64,000 nucleotides of DNA from Jaapia argillacea MUCL 33604 (lineage: Eukaryota > Basidiomycota > Agaricomycetes > Jaapiales > Jaapiaceae). Below the pieces are notes generated by a model. It did no database searches. It worked only from the letters and a program-made list of their open reading frames with translations, and was not told where the DNA came from. Shown here one piece after another: positions 37,601 to 50,506 of the stretch. Every line of letters begins with the position of its first letter. The stretch's first letter is position 1. Location: the NCBI GenBank assembly GCA_000697665.1, contig KL197716.1, positions 1,016,922 to 1,080,921 on the forward strand, given 5' to 3'. Position numbers and translations under genes: made by a program.

Positions 37601-40441
37601 GCGACAAAGGCATTAAAGGGGAAGACGCCATTTGAGGAGGTTTTTGGGAGGAAGCCAGACCTATCAGGGCTGAAGGAATGGGGTTGTTGTGTTTGGGTTC
37701 ATGACACCTTGGGTTTGAAGCTTGATGGCCATGCAAAGCCTGGGCAATGGGTTGGTTTTGATGGAAATAGCAAGGGGCACTGTGTATATTGGGAGGAGAA
37801 AAGGTCAATTACTGTTGAGAGGAACATAGTCTTCAATGAGGAGGAGGTTTTTGTTCCAAGCACCACAACGTTTGAGGGGGAGAGGGAGGAAGTCGGTGAT
37901 GATGGTTTCAACTGCCGTGATGCCACCAAGGACAAATCCAAGCCTATTCCCAAAGAAGTCAGAACCGAACCCTCTGATGAAACTTCTCAGCAAGATACTC
38001 ACCTTGACAACGGCAAACCTACCCCCATTATCCCACTCCCTGATCTCACAATCCCCCCTGAAGAGCCAGCTGGTGGTCGAGGCCCACAGGTTTGCAAACC
38101 TTCTGCCTACACCCATCAAATCCATGGGAATGAGGGCACAGTTTCTGCTCGCCTGAGTGACCCCACCCTCCTGAAAGGGATCCAAGCACCGTCTGCAATA
38201 GTAGATGTGAAGGAGGAAGAAGATGTCGAGGATTCAGGGGGAGTAGAGTTGGTGATGATGAGTGTGGTTGCCGATGCAGAGGGTTTGGAACTGAGGACTT
38301 ATCATGAGGCAACAAGGAGGCCAGATAGGATGAGATGGGAGGAAGCTATGGAGGAGGAGTTGAAGCAATTGAGGGAACTGAGACATTTGAGCTGGTTGAG
38401 AGGCCGAGAGGAGTGAATGTTGTGGGCAGCAAGTGGGTATACAAGGTGAAGAAGGATGCATCCAGATCGATCGACAAGTACCACCCCTGAATTGTTGCAC
38501 AGGGATTCACCCAAGTCGAAGGTGTTGATTACTTCGATATGTTTGCACCCATGGCAAAGCTCTTGTCAATCCACATTGTCCTTGCTATGGCAGCTCGTCA
38601 TGACTGGGAAATTGACCAGATGGATGTCAAGAGTGCTTACCTCAATGGAGTTCTTGATGAGAATGAAGTCATTTACATGTGACAACCACCCAGTTTTGCT
38701 GTACCAGGCAAGGAGGACCATGTCTGGCGACTCCAGAAGGCTCTCTATGGCCTGGAGCAAAGTGGGTGACAATGGTATCAGATGTTGTGCGAGATCCTTG
38801 GGGGTTTCCAGCTTGTATGCTGCACTGTCAACCATGCTGTGTTTCACTGGCACTCCAAAGACAGTGGCTTGACGATTCTTGTTGTCCATGTTGATGACAC
38901 CACTCTGGTAGCCTTGACAAAAGCCTTACTGGACGACATGAAGACAAAACTCAAGTCAGTTCTTGAGATATCAGATCTCAGGAACATCCATTGGCTCTTG
39001 GGTATTGAGATTAAACACGACTGTGATGCCCACTCCATTTCACTCTGTCAGCACTCTTATATCAAATCCATCATCTCTTGCTATGGTCTTGAGGAGGCCA
39101 AAGCTCTGTCAACACCCATGGACCCAAGTGCAAACCTCAGCAAACCTCAGTCTCTGTTGACGGCGAAGGAGTTCACTGATATGCGAGATGTGCTGTATCA
39201 AGAGGCCATTGGTGCTCTCAACTACGCAGTGCTGGGTACTTGTCCAGATATCCAGTATGCAGTCAGTTCCCTTGCTCGTTTCTCGACAAACCCTGGGAGG
39301 CTGCATTGGGAGGCTGTGAAGAGAGTAATGACTGCCGACACCCTCACCAAGCCCTTACCCAGCCTGAAGGCAAAGCATTTTGCCGTTGCCCTTAATCTTT
39401 GTCGTGCTTGAACGGGGAGTGTTGGAAGGGTTAGGTCAAGCGGTGCCAAAGGGTTGATGCTGAGGAGAGTTTCTTTATTCCGTCCCTTCCGTATGCTTAT
39501 TCTGTGCTATGCCGTTCTCTAAAAACTATACAGTTATTTGTTCCGCTGTGTTCCATAGTATAAAAGACATAGGATATTTGTTGTACACCCTCAGAGACTT
39601 GTTATGATCTCTGAGTCTTACTTTATTGTTCAGACATTTGTGCTACACTGTTAATCCTTTATGCAGAACTTGCTGGTGAGATCTTCAGGCAAGATAACAC
39701 CCTTTCTGGTAATTATGAGAAAGATCTGCAAAGGTTTGCAAAGAGCACCCAGCAACAGTTTGCTTGGTGAGTTATGCCATTCCTCCTCCTGACAAAATGA
39801 GAGTGCTGAGCTGGAAAGATGTGACCAGACTCAAGAAATGATATGGTGAGTATGTTTGGGATTTGAAGGAGACTGGAAAGGTAGCAGATTATGCAGAGAA
39901 CTTGCTCAGTATGTGAAGTTCCACATGTTGTCACACCAGAAAGATGCTGAACCTAGCTGGCAGAGCAAACCAGCAAGGAGTGGCCATTTTGGGATTTCCT
40001 CCATGCAATGCAGAGTGAGCTTCTGAATTATGCGCCAGTGGGTGTGTCATCTTCTCAGGCTAGTCAGGATTTTGATGGTGCAGTGGAGGATCTCTTTTGA
40101 TTGAAGTCCCAGGATGAGGAAGTTGATGAGGATGAGGAGGATGATATAAGTGGATTTGATGAGAGAAGCTGGCACAGTGAGCCCCAAATGGGAGAGGCTG
40201 AAGGAGGAAAGGCAGGAGGAATCATGGTGGAACCCCCATCACCAGGTTCTATAATTCATGTTGATGACAACGATGAGGTTGATGGTGATACATCCCAAAC
40301 ACAAACTTCCCCACATCTCACAGCAAAGGAGAAGGCAAGGCAGGCCAAGGTGCTCCAGAAGCACCTGGCATCGAAATCTTTGTCTTCATCACCAGCCACA
40401 GGTGATACTAAGCAGTCAGCAACAAATGGACATCATGCATG
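34634..40441 (+). mobile_element. Older repeat-borne ORF of unknown family, split by a copia-like insertion
   Basis: The left part (34634-34881) opens MAKTKHKPHNPSPPPPP and contains KWDKNAVWTHKAITYFMENP. The right part continues after 39654 with an acidic, Ser-rich end at 40101-40441. Proteins of this look are multicopy in mushroom genomes; I do not know their family or function. The reading sense picks up on the far side of the copia-like element, so that element landed inside it. It is broken in several places and old, judging by CpG loss. Confidence 0.5.
34882..39653 (+). mobile_element. Copia-like LTR retrotransposon with both LTRs (fossil)
   Basis: The LTRs are 34882-35226 and 39420-39653, flanked by the 5-base target duplication ATCCT (34877-34881 and 39654-39658). 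A primer-binding-type site (GGTTATGAGCCC) follows the 5-prime LTR. Gag with a CCHC knuckle and the protease motif DSGATRH lie in about 35231-36754; integrase and reverse transcriptase parts lie in about 36803-39411. It is broken, with about five breaks. LTR similarity of about 93-95 percent outside one length difference suggests a moderately young insertion, the youngest large element in the window. Confidence 0.85.
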
Positions 40442-40689
40442 ACCAGGATCAAAAGTGTGATAGGAGTGTGACAAATAGCCATAAGAAACAGCAGGAGAAC
40501 ACCAGTCAGACTCTAAATAGTATTGGAACTCTGCCTCTACAAACTTGTAATGCATTTTTGACTCAAATCCAAATATTATTATCTTGCACTACTTTCGTGT
40601 TCAGGGTCACTGAGACCACCATCCAGGTGAAGGTGCTTTTATCTGCTTTACTTGTTGTCTCACACTCTCAGCTCTGCCCTCTCCAAGAA

Positions 40690-41320
40690 GGAACTGAACT
40701 AGATCACAGGATTAGTTAGGTAATCAGTCATGTGACAGGACAATTACCCCTATTTCCTTTCCTTTCCTTTCATTTCATTGTTCTAGTTGACCAAATAATT
40801 AGTCGGCATCTATTGTTCGCCAGAATTACAGAGTCTTATTCATCTCCAGGAATGCAGAACAATAGGAAAGGACTGGGTATATAAAGGGTGGTGTGGGAGA
40901 AGGAAGAGAGAGCATCTTGACCAGTAACCAACACCATTGCACAGAGTGATAGTGCCTGTACCAAGTCCTAGTATTTGCAGACTGTAATTCTGTAGCTGTG
41001 CAGAGCAATCCAAGTACTAGATCAACCTAAATTGAAGCCTAGACTGCTTGAGCTTTCTTCTTATCTCATTCTCACACCTTGTCTGGCTTTCATATTGAAA
41101 GCTTAGTGCAGGGAACTTCTATACTATCTCTGAGAAGCTATAACACTGAACAACTGGGTTATATTCACCCACATAACTGGTCCAATAAGCTCAGGACAGG
41201 TTGCTAACTTTTTTCCTCTAGAATCTAGGTTTTATAGGAAGCAATTCTCTTGCTCGTTATCTGAAGCCCACCACAAGGGGGTTTGGCTTCTCAAAACCTC
41301 CTATGACTAATAACACACTT
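40690..41320 (+). mobile_element. Probable LTR and leader of a gypsy-like element
   Basis: A TATA box (GGTATATAAAGGG) at about 40876-40888 and the position just upstream of a gypsy-type gag suggest a 5-prime LTR and leader. No matching 3-prime LTR was found in the window, so the borders are approximate. Confidence 0.45.
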
Positions 41321-44300
41321 TGTTTTTCAGATATATACTTGGACAACCCCCTATCTTCATACTATTAGCAACACCCCATCTACATTCTCACTATTTCCAA
41401 CATAACAACCCAAAATACTTTAATTCATCACCCTTTAAATACATTTCTACAATGGTTGGAACTACATCAATCACAAACCCACACATTTCAGGATATGCCT
41501 GTTCATGGCTCCAAGCAAGCCCCCAAGATATTCAAGGGACAATCCTCTTATGTCAAGAAATTCCTTGACCATTATGAGGAATTCCTTACTTATAATAATG
41601 TGACAGCAGAAGAGGAGAAGTATAAAGGGTTCAGAAAGTACTGCAGTCAAGCAGTATGTGAGGTCATTGAGACCTTGAAGGATTTCTTGACCCCCAAATA
41701 TAATGACCTCAGGAAGGAGTTAGAAAAAGATGCATGATAAAGAAAGGAATGAAAAATGCTTTCAGAAGAAGGACCTCAAGGCCTGTCAGACTTCACATAA
41801 TTATCTTGTGTACAGTTGCGAGCCAAGTGGTCCTTGTGTCTGCACTTGAAGCATTTCCCAGAGGCCATTAATTCCTTCTTATCTTTGTCCAAGAGCAAAG
41901 GTTTACTAGCTGATGTGCAAGAACCAGATTGATGGGATGAATTGCCTCTGTTAGCAGTCCTGTTACCACTCCCCTGGTTCTGATGACATGCATTACTGGA
42001 ATTGGCAGAATAGTTTGGTCTGAACAAACTCTGCCCATTTCCGCTGCCCCCTGGCCCTCTAGGCTTAGGGTTTGGCAGTTCAATATTATTGTTATGACTT
42101 CTGCCCTCAGTCCAGTATGCCCCACAAATCAACCAAGCAATTTATAAAAGTGGATCCAAATAATCTAAGAACATACTAAGACAATGAAAGTTACCGGATG
42201 TCACAATCAAGTCATGTAGCACTATCTATTCAAATCAGAGTTCACCTCACATAACCAAGTGAAGCCTCAGCCACCTATTTCCATATAGGGACTCAGCAAC
42301 TGATCTTTCTTAACTACAAATCAAACCATGTGATGTGAGAGCGACTAAGGTGAGGAATTCTGGGGTGGTGGATGATGTCATTCAGAAAAAAATAGGGTCT
42401 GACTACCAAATAGAGCAATGTCTGGACCAGATGTAAGACTGATAAGAAACAAACAAGATTGCAGAAAAAATTGGTAAAACAGCAATGCAACAGTTGAATG
42501 ATGCAGGGATGTGATAGAGTAGAATGGGAGACAACAAAGGCAAGGGAAAAATGCAGATAGAAATCAAACCAAAGAAAATCTGTCCAAGCTAGCATGAGAA
42601 AGAAATAGGATAGAAAAGAAAAACAGAGCAAGTTTAGACATAAATCCATTATGTCGTCTGACACCCACGCAACACTTTTGAAGGCAACATCCTCATTGCA
42701 GTGCATTTGAATCCCTCCAATGCTGTGTGATAACTTCTTCCTCCATCCTCTCCAATTCCATTCAACACACCTCAATCTCCACATCCAACATCTGCAACTC
42801 TCTCTCTCTCTCCCAAACCATATCCTCCAAATAATCTCTCTTCTGCTCAGTCCTCCCATCCAACTCATCACATTCCCACTCCAAGGCAACTACCAACTGT
42901 TGCAGCTCTCGGACCTGATGTTCAAAGTTGGCTATAACGGAGGAGCTATGTTCGGCGATACTGTGAACTAGGTAGAGGACAGCATTGTAGATGTCCATGA
43001 TGGCATCAATTGCTCCATAGAATTTTGTAGGAAATCAAGGCAAGGGTCAATAAGATCATTGGCAGATGTAAGGTCATACCAAAGGCATTTCCAGAGAATT
43101 GGAAGATGATTATTGCAGCAGACTGTAATACCAGCAGCCCATTTTGATGAATATTTCTGGAAAGGATTACCCAAGCCCATTCACTCTAGGGTGGAAGGAC
43201 AGGTTTTGTGAGCTCATCCTACACATAACCTCAGGACCCCTTTTGCTGCAGAGCACATGGTGAAAGCATTGGAGGAACTTCTGCAGAGACAGATTTGATG
43301 CTGATGATTCAGATGGCAAGGAGGAGACTAACAGGAACTCTGACTCTGACTTATCAGACAATGAATTATCAGAGAGTGACTCTTCAGATGATTCTGCAGA
43401 TGATAGTGAAGAAGAAATTGTGCAGGTGACAAGGTCTACAAAGAAGAGAAGAAGAGATAGAGTAGGGAGGACAGTGAAAAGATCAGACAATCCCAGGAGG
43501 GAAGGAAACAGAAAGATCTCAGTTGAGGAGCATAGTACCAAGGCAGAGTGAGGAAAAGAAGAAGAGCAGGATGAAATAGAAGGACTTATCAAATGGTTGC
43601 AGTCTATGTCTTTAGATGATCCAAACTACAGTGCATTATACTACCATGCAATCAAAAAAGACCATGATATTGCCTTAGTAATAAGACCACCAAGAGCAAT
43701 TGGAGAAAATACTACTCAAATTCCTCCAGCTATCCCTAGGAATCCAGTCTTCCCTCCCAGAAATCAAAATGGGGCCTGTTTTGGATGTGGAGAGAAGGGC
43801 CACAACATGAATGGATGCCCTAAGTTTATTGAACTAGTTGAAGAAGGAACCATCAGGTGGGATCAGAATGGAAAACTGGGGCAGATCCCAGCTCAAACTT
43901 ATTATATTGCCTGCCCTGTAACCCTGAATGGAGAAGAATTGGACTTGGAGGATGGAGAATTATTGGTCATGCCAGTTGACCAAGCACAAAAGGGAATTAA
44001 GCAGTGTAAAGTGGTTTTTGATGGAGTAGTTCCACCTCCAAGGCCAGATTGGGCTAAGGGAAGACCTAGACCTAGCCCTACAAGCAAGACTTGGACATCT
44101 ACCACACCCACTAATAAAACTCAGATGAGGGACCTCATTCCTGTAGAAGTTTGCAAGCCTCAATTTGACTCAGATGATGATGATGCAATAATGGAGGATG
44201 TACCTTAGCCCCTAATCAAGAAAAAGCTTGAAGAACAGTGGAAGGAAAAGCCCAGGTTCACACCTGTGCAGTCTGCTATATCCCAGGCAGTTAAGCCAGT

Positions 44301-46480
44301 TGAAATTTTGAATAAGATTCTGAACACAGAAGTTACTCTGAAAGTAGGAGATGTGATTGGAAGCTCAAGAGATATCTCCCATCAGCTGAATGAGGTCCTC
44401 AAGAAAACCTAGTGGCAGCATCAGTGGTCACTCAAAATAAGGGACCCCTCATCAGGTTGACAATGGAGTGTGATGGAAGGCCAATAGAGGCTATTGTGGA
44501 CACAGGATCTACCTTGAACATTGTTCACCAAAGACTTCTGAAACAATGTATCAGGAGGTCTTTGGACAAGAGTAAACAGGTAGCAATGAATGATGCCAAT
44601 GGAGGACCTGGGCAAACCTATATGTAGCAGACCATGTTCCCTTCAATTTGCTCCTTGGAAGACCCTGGCAATGTGGAAACCAAATCTCTATAGATGAAAG
44701 ACTGGATGGGACCTACTTGATCTTCAAGAATCCCTTTACTCAAACTCCTGGTTGAGTTGGACCAAATTTCCCAAATAGGGGAGCCTGACCTCAAAACCCT
44801 TCTCACTGTCCATCACAAAAACTCATGATACTACAACCAAACACAGCCAACTATGCCTACCAAAATGTCCATTTCTGCACCCTACTCCATTACTCCCCCG
44901 ACAAATATCTCTCCTTCCAACTTACACTCCTGTACTATTGGGAGCCTCCAAGACCACTACATAATCCAGAATTCTCACCCTCAACACCTGCCTCCACCTT
45001 TCTTTACAACTACTCAGCCTGCAACCCCTTATCTCACCCTGATTACACTCCCTTCCATCCCAACACACCCTGGATTGATGACTTTGAGCACTCTCAGCAA
45101 GCCTAAGGTGCACACAGTCCTCTTTACCCATTTAACTGATTCTATTCCATCTCTCCAATCAGTCTCAACCCCAGATGGAGACTTCAATCACCCTGACACT
45201 CACAAGAGAGACCAATGAGAAAATGACCAAGGGATTTCACAGCTCATAGATGCAGTCCTTCAGTGGCAATGAGAGAATTAATGGGTATACAAGAATGGGC
45301 AGTGGAATGAGTTGGAGCTAGGGGGCTGAAGTATGGATTTGGAGAGTGATGCTGGTATGTTGTCCTATGAGTTGAAGAGTGAAGAGTAAAGAATTGCAAA
45401 AGCCAATTGAGACAATGAGGTCAGCAACTGTGGCAACAACGATGGCCAAAGGCTATTATTTGTTGACCAGTCCACTTTTATCAACAATGCACCTGTCTTT
45501 GCTTACCCAGACGATGCTTGGTTACTCATCAACTCGATCCCAATAGGCTCAATACTGCTTTCTTCTACCCTGCCAACAACCAAAACCACACCTACAACAA
45601 ATGCACCATCTGGCTCTGGCTTCGATAGCCCTCAGCTAGAGCAATACTGAAATTCTGTTATGCTGTGTACTATGCCAACATTTCAAAGAATCCCTGCTGT
45701 ACCCTTAGATCACAGATGCTGAGCTGACATCAATTCCTTTGGCTCTATTATCGCTTTTGCACCACTTCCATGGACACATCACTTTCCACACTGCAGAGGG
45801 ACAGACCTATGACCACAACTTTTGTGACTATCAGTTCCATGGCACTTTGCTCCAGGTGACCAAGCCCAATGGTCCACCTGGTGAATGGCATGGGCTAGTG
45901 GGAGATGGATTTGTCAGGTTGTACATTAACCACAGCTATAATGTGAAGAAAGGGGAGGATGAGAGGGATGGACAAGGAGCCTTTGGGGCTTTAAGAAGGA
46001 GCTTGCAGAGATTGTGTTTGACAAAATATCTGACCACATCTATCTGCCCACTCCACCACCTTCCACGACAACCCTTTTGCCTTCCCCCATGCACCTGTCA
46101 TTCCTATCACCTCATTCTTTGTCCCAAGAATCTACTTTGTCACCTTATCCTCCAGTTGCTGAATGATGAAGCGCTGAGGTGTTTTGGAGGAGAGACCTAT
46201 AGTGATCCCAGCCTCCTAGCCTCCTTCATTGCTGTCATGAATGGATCCTTCACCAACTTGCATTCCTCCATGACATGTATGGCATCTCTGGCAATGCCTA
46301 TGAGTACCACATAGGGATCTTAACCCTTTCCTTTGACCTGTATGAAGGGGTGTTGGCTGTTGCAACAGGTATGTCCAACCTAATTCATAAGTGGGATGTT
46401 AGGTTGGCTAGAAAGGAGCATTTGAAGCAGCACAATAAAGGGACATTGTAGCCTCAAGTGGGGGCGGATATCAGGTAATG
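41320..46480 (+). mobile_element. Gypsy-like gag/protease fossil with a nested insertion
   Basis: Gag parts lie at about 41456-41760 and 43185-44208, the latter with an acidic Ser/Asp stretch and a CCHC knuckle (CFGCGEKGHNMNGC). A protease part with DTGS lies at about 44412-44720. Further degraded element sequence continues to about 46480 (45739-46314 is still partly open). Reverse transcriptase and integrase are not recognisable. It is broken in many places and is split by a second element at about 41760-43185. Old. Confidence 0.6.
41760..43185 (-). mobile_element. Minus-strand retroelement fragment nested in the gypsy-like gag
   Basis: A gag-type C-terminal part with a CCHC knuckle (CFKCRHKDHLARNC) reads on the minus strand at 42132-41776. 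The stretch 42998-42700 codes a coiled-coil-like segment on the same strand. No LTRs were identified. The borders are approximate because the host gag fades into this insert. Broken, old. Confidence 0.5.
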
Positions 46481-46779
46481 TCCCAGGTTGCATACCTGAA
46501 CCCTTCCAATTATCATATTTCTAAGCTTTTCATGTATTTCTTCAATCCCTACTCCAGCTCTTTTCCCCATCACTCTGAATAACCTCTGCAGTGTATCATT
46601 GATAGGTATCTGTTGTGTTATTCCCTTTTGGTGCTTCTGAAATGCTTAATGATGCTATCCAGTTAAGCCTCTGGATGAACCTTAGAAGCCTAAGGATGTC
46701 ACTGACATGTTTGAAGGCAATTGGGAATGACATGTTGGGCAGATAGATCCTTAGTGATATTCTTCCATTTATTTTCTCG

Positions 46780-46930
46780 TGGGTTTGTCTTCACAGGGAG
46801 ATATGATAGAACACACATCTTGCCCCTGAAACTCAAATCTCCCAATCAATGACTGATCCAGAGGTAGAATATTTGGTTGTTGGTGTTGGTTGTTTTTGGT
46901 TGATGATTTGTGATCAACATCCTTCTCCAC
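46780..46930 (+). repeat. Dispersed repeat, copy 1 of 2
   Basis: About 150 bases here (starting near TTGCCCCTGAAACTCAAATC and ending after TTTGGTTGATGATTTGTGATC) recur at 49290-49450 with moderate divergence. They are probably the end of an LTR or the flank of an element. Between 46480 and 46780 I see nothing else. Confidence 0.5.
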
Positions 46931-47169
46931 ACCACTGCTTTGCTGTGTGATAGCAGCCTCTATTCAAATTGCAAAGGACTATGAACAGATCGTGAATGAC
47001 TATGCACAGATAAAGGTATGGATAGTGAGAATGAGTGATTACATGGCAAGGTTGGATTGGGAGGCTGAGATAAAGAAGATTTATGTTGAGATGGGGCTGA
47101 AGTTGAAGGACCAGAAGAAAATCACTGCTGACCATTACAAGGAGCTGGCGCAGCTCAAGCTGCCTCTGA

Positions 47170-47341
47170 ATCCCATGCTTCACACAATACTAATCAAACT
47201 CCTTCCCATGTACTCCCCCACCCTTATCATCTTGCATCACCTCAGTCTTCTCCCCTGTGGCCTTCTCAGCATAAGCCTTGTAGATTTTGAAGGCCAGCAA
47301 AGCATCTTCTTTTTTAAGGAGGAAACAGCCCAGAACCACCC
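47170..47341 (-). mobile_element. Fragment of copia-like family B (integrase part)
   Basis: Read on the minus strand, this piece resembles the integrase segment at 51140-51310 of the larger family B element (AFKIYKAYAEKA). It is an old, short fragment abutting the LTR piece at 47342. Confidence 0.55.
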
Positions 47342-48564
47342 TGTGAAGTGCTAGAGTAATCTAGCACTCAGAAAACCTCATTTGAGCTGTGTCTGAGATA
47401 GTATTCATTACAAAATCAATATACTACACACCTGAGTCAAGCTGTGTCAGAGATGATAAACACAAGCCCAACTCTGCAGAGAACAAGTTAACAATTACAT
47501 AATACTGTGGGTCTCCTCGCTCTGAAAAGCGGCCTGGAGCTTCTTCAAATTGAGATCAGAGAGTAGAAGAAGGGAGGAGACAAAAGTGTTGTATTCTGCT
47601 GGCAGGGCGTGAATGAGGGCCATGGAATGGAGTTCAGCGTTGAGTTTTTTGATGGTGTAGTCTGAGGGGCGCAGGGCTTTGAGATCCTGCATCCCCTTGT
47701 CTGCTCAAGCCATGAGGGAGGCAAAGGATCTGTCAAAAGGATCTGTCAGGGACTTTCCTGATGCTGAGAAAAATGTTCATAGCCTTGAAATGTGTACCAG
47801 GACATTGCTGAAGATGTACAGCCTGCAAAGCCTTCCAAAACTCAACAGCATCATCCTCCTTCCCCTTCACATAAACCTTCTGCCCATCCTCCAAAGCCAA
47901 CCACAACAACCCAGTCACCTCTTCCTCCTTCACCTTCCAAGCTCTCAGCAGCTCCTTCTCATCCCCAGTAGGCTTCCCCTCAATAGCAGGAGTAGGACAA
48001 GGAAGCATTATACCACTGACAAGATCCCACAACCCTTTAGTCTTCAAAAGGGCCTTCATATTCTCGCTCCAGAGGCCATAGTTCGATTCTGAGAGTGCTG
48101 GGAAGGTTTGCTTGTACTCAGTCATGAAGAGGGCGAAAAATGGGGTATGTGGGGTGAAGGATAGGGTGAAAAAAGCGACAGGAGAGCAGGGGAGAGATAG
48201 GTCGAATTTTGAGTGAATTTAGATCGATCCAGATAAGAGTAGATGGTGCAGATAAGAGCCAGAAAATTGACAGGGAGCTGCAAGACTGCAAAGGCAAGTT
48301 TCTGAGGCAATTAGAGGCTGGGGCTCGTAACCTGTGAAGCACTGGAATAATCTAGCACTCAGAAAACCTGAGTTGAGCTGTGTCAGAGATGATGAACACA
48401 AGCCCAACTCTGCAGAGAACAAGTCAATGATTACATAATACTGTGCAGTTCCAAGCCACGTCCACCATGGACCAATCCTAACCCCAATCTCCAGCCATAC
48501 CAGAAGGTCCTGAGTTCAATCCCCTGTGGGGACAGATGTGGTCACAGTCAATCAGCTTCCAACA
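47342..48564 (-). mobile_element. Copia-like family B element, shortened, minus strand
   Basis: The 5-prime LTR is 48564-48333, followed by the primer-binding-type site GGTTACGAGCCC and a gag part (48125-47507, UBN2-type copia gag). The far end is a partial LTR at 47506-47342. Pol is not present between gag and that LTR piece. Broken, few breaks in the gag part. Confidence 0.7.
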
Positions 48565-49340
48565 AATTCCTTAGGAAATAATGCTTTGGACACTACAGAC
48601 CAATGATTCACCCCTGAAAGGAGTATGGTACTCTCAACTGACCAATATTAGGGGTTCTAGGATAACACACATCTTGAGATAATTCCTAGGATGGTTTGAA
48701 AGCATAAGGGAATTTTTGGTGATTTTTCCTGTGATTTTAGAGGCCTTGGGAGGACAGAGGGAGAGCGATCCTAAGGAGGGGATCAGACTGTCCAAGGCAA
48801 AAGAGGACAAGGAAGCACATAGACCAGACAGCATCTCAGCAGAGTGATAACAGGAGAGTCTGGAAGCCATGATGTCATAGGGAAAGAAGTGTCTAGGCTG
48901 GCACAGCCACAGACCTGTCCAAATGGTACCTGTCCACATGGGTCCTGACAGGATCACAAGGGTGTCTGCAGCTGCAGCATGGTTCTGATTGATTGCAGTC
49001 TGGGCTTTGAAGGACTCTGATTGGATACTGATTATATTTTGCAGCTTTTTGGACTATTTATACTTGTTTAATGCAGTCAAGTGCCACACTATATAAGGAC
49101 TGCTAGGATAGAATGATACCAACTTTTGCACCCCAAGAATATCAGTGTGACTCAAGCTCAACCAGCTGTTGAGCCTCAGCCCTTAGTGTGTCCTGAGCAG
49201 TTCCAAAGTAGTGACCAGTCTTTGAGAAGCCTTAAAATATCCTCTGAGAAGCCATCAGACCTGACTTCTTCACAGGAATGAATCCTTGACTACTGAGATA
49301 AGATAGAACAGGCTTCTTGCCCCTGAAACTCAAATCTCCT
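48565..49340 (+). mobile_element. Probable LTR-like sequence of an unassigned family
   Basis: This stretch has no coding sequence. A TATA-like box (CACTATATAAGG) lies at about 49088-49100, and the end of the stretch overlaps the dispersed repeat also seen at 46780. Its borders are not resolved. Confidence 0.35.
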
Positions 49341-49450
49341 GATTGACAACTGATCTGGAGTCAGCATATTTGGTTGTGGGTGTTGGTTGTTTTTGGTTGA
49401 TGATTTGTGATCATCATCCTACTCCTCACCTCCACTTTCACTGTGTGATA
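49290..49450 (+). repeat. Dispersed repeat, copy 2 of 2
   Basis: This is the second copy of the repeat seen at 46780-46930. It directly precedes a copia-like pol fragment. Confidence 0.5.
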
Positions 49451-50506
49451 ATGGTCTCCACCTTCAACCGCATCCCCACTTCTGCTTTACCCAATTCAAC
49501 TCCCTACCTTCAATGGAAGAAGAAGACTCCAGATATCTCCTACTTTCGACTTTTTGGCTGCCTGGCCTATGTCCTCATCCCCAAACAGCATTGCAAAGTG
49601 CTCCAATCCCACATGCACAAGTGCATCTTTGTTGGATATGTTGAAGGGACCAAGGCCTGGTGCTTCTGGGATCCAGTCACCCAGAAGTTCTTCATCAGTA
49701 GCCATCCAGTCTTTGACGAGAGGTGCTTTCCAGGTAACCCAACCTCTGAGGTTTCAGTCCCTAATGACAAGCCTCATATGGTTGAGCTGCCAGATCATGG
49801 GTTTGATGATGATTGTGTTCATCAGGCACCTAATGAATCAACCTCAGTAAGGAATGAAACCATCATGAGAAAGGCCAACATTTGTCCTCAGCATCATGCC
49901 ATTCCTATTCTTGCTCCAGCCCAACCTGCACCTGCTCCCCCTCACCTACTCTCCTGTCAGATTTTTCACTCTATCCTTCACCCCAGATGCACCATTCTTC
50001 ACCCTCTTCATGACTGAGTAAAAGCAAACCTTCCCAATGCTCTCAGAATTGAATTATGGCCTCTGGAGTGAGAATATGAAGGCCCTGCTCAAAACTAAAG
50101 GGTTGTGGGGTGTTGTCAGTGGTATGCTTCCTTTCCTAAACCTGCTGTTGCTGCCACACCTACTGCTGCTGAAGCAGAGTTGGTAAGGGTTTGGAAGGCT
50201 AAGGAGGAGGAGGTGACTGGGTTGTTGTAGTTGGATTTGGAGGATGGGCAGAAGGTGCTGTTGTGTTTTGGACAGCTTTGCAGGCTGTACACCTTCAGCA
50301 ATGTCCTGGTACACATTTCAAGGCTATGAACATCTTTCTCAGCATCAGGAAAGTCCCTGACAGGTCCTTTGCCTCCCTCATGGCTTGAGCAGACAAGTTG
50401 ATGCAGGATCTTCTACTCTCTGATCTTTTCAGAGTGAGGAGACCCCATGCCAGCCTCAAACGACCCATGGCAGTTGCAGCACCAGAAGAGTATCTTTCAT
50501 CAACAA
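49450..50506 (+). mobile_element. Copia-like family B fragments (pol piece, then leader and gag piece)
   Basis: About 49450-49960 matches the integrase C-terminal part of the family B element at 51480-51830. At about 49962 it joins a leader plus gag start that match the minus-strand copy at 48165-47700. The order pol then gag shows two separate fragments brought together. Both are broken. Confidence 0.6.
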
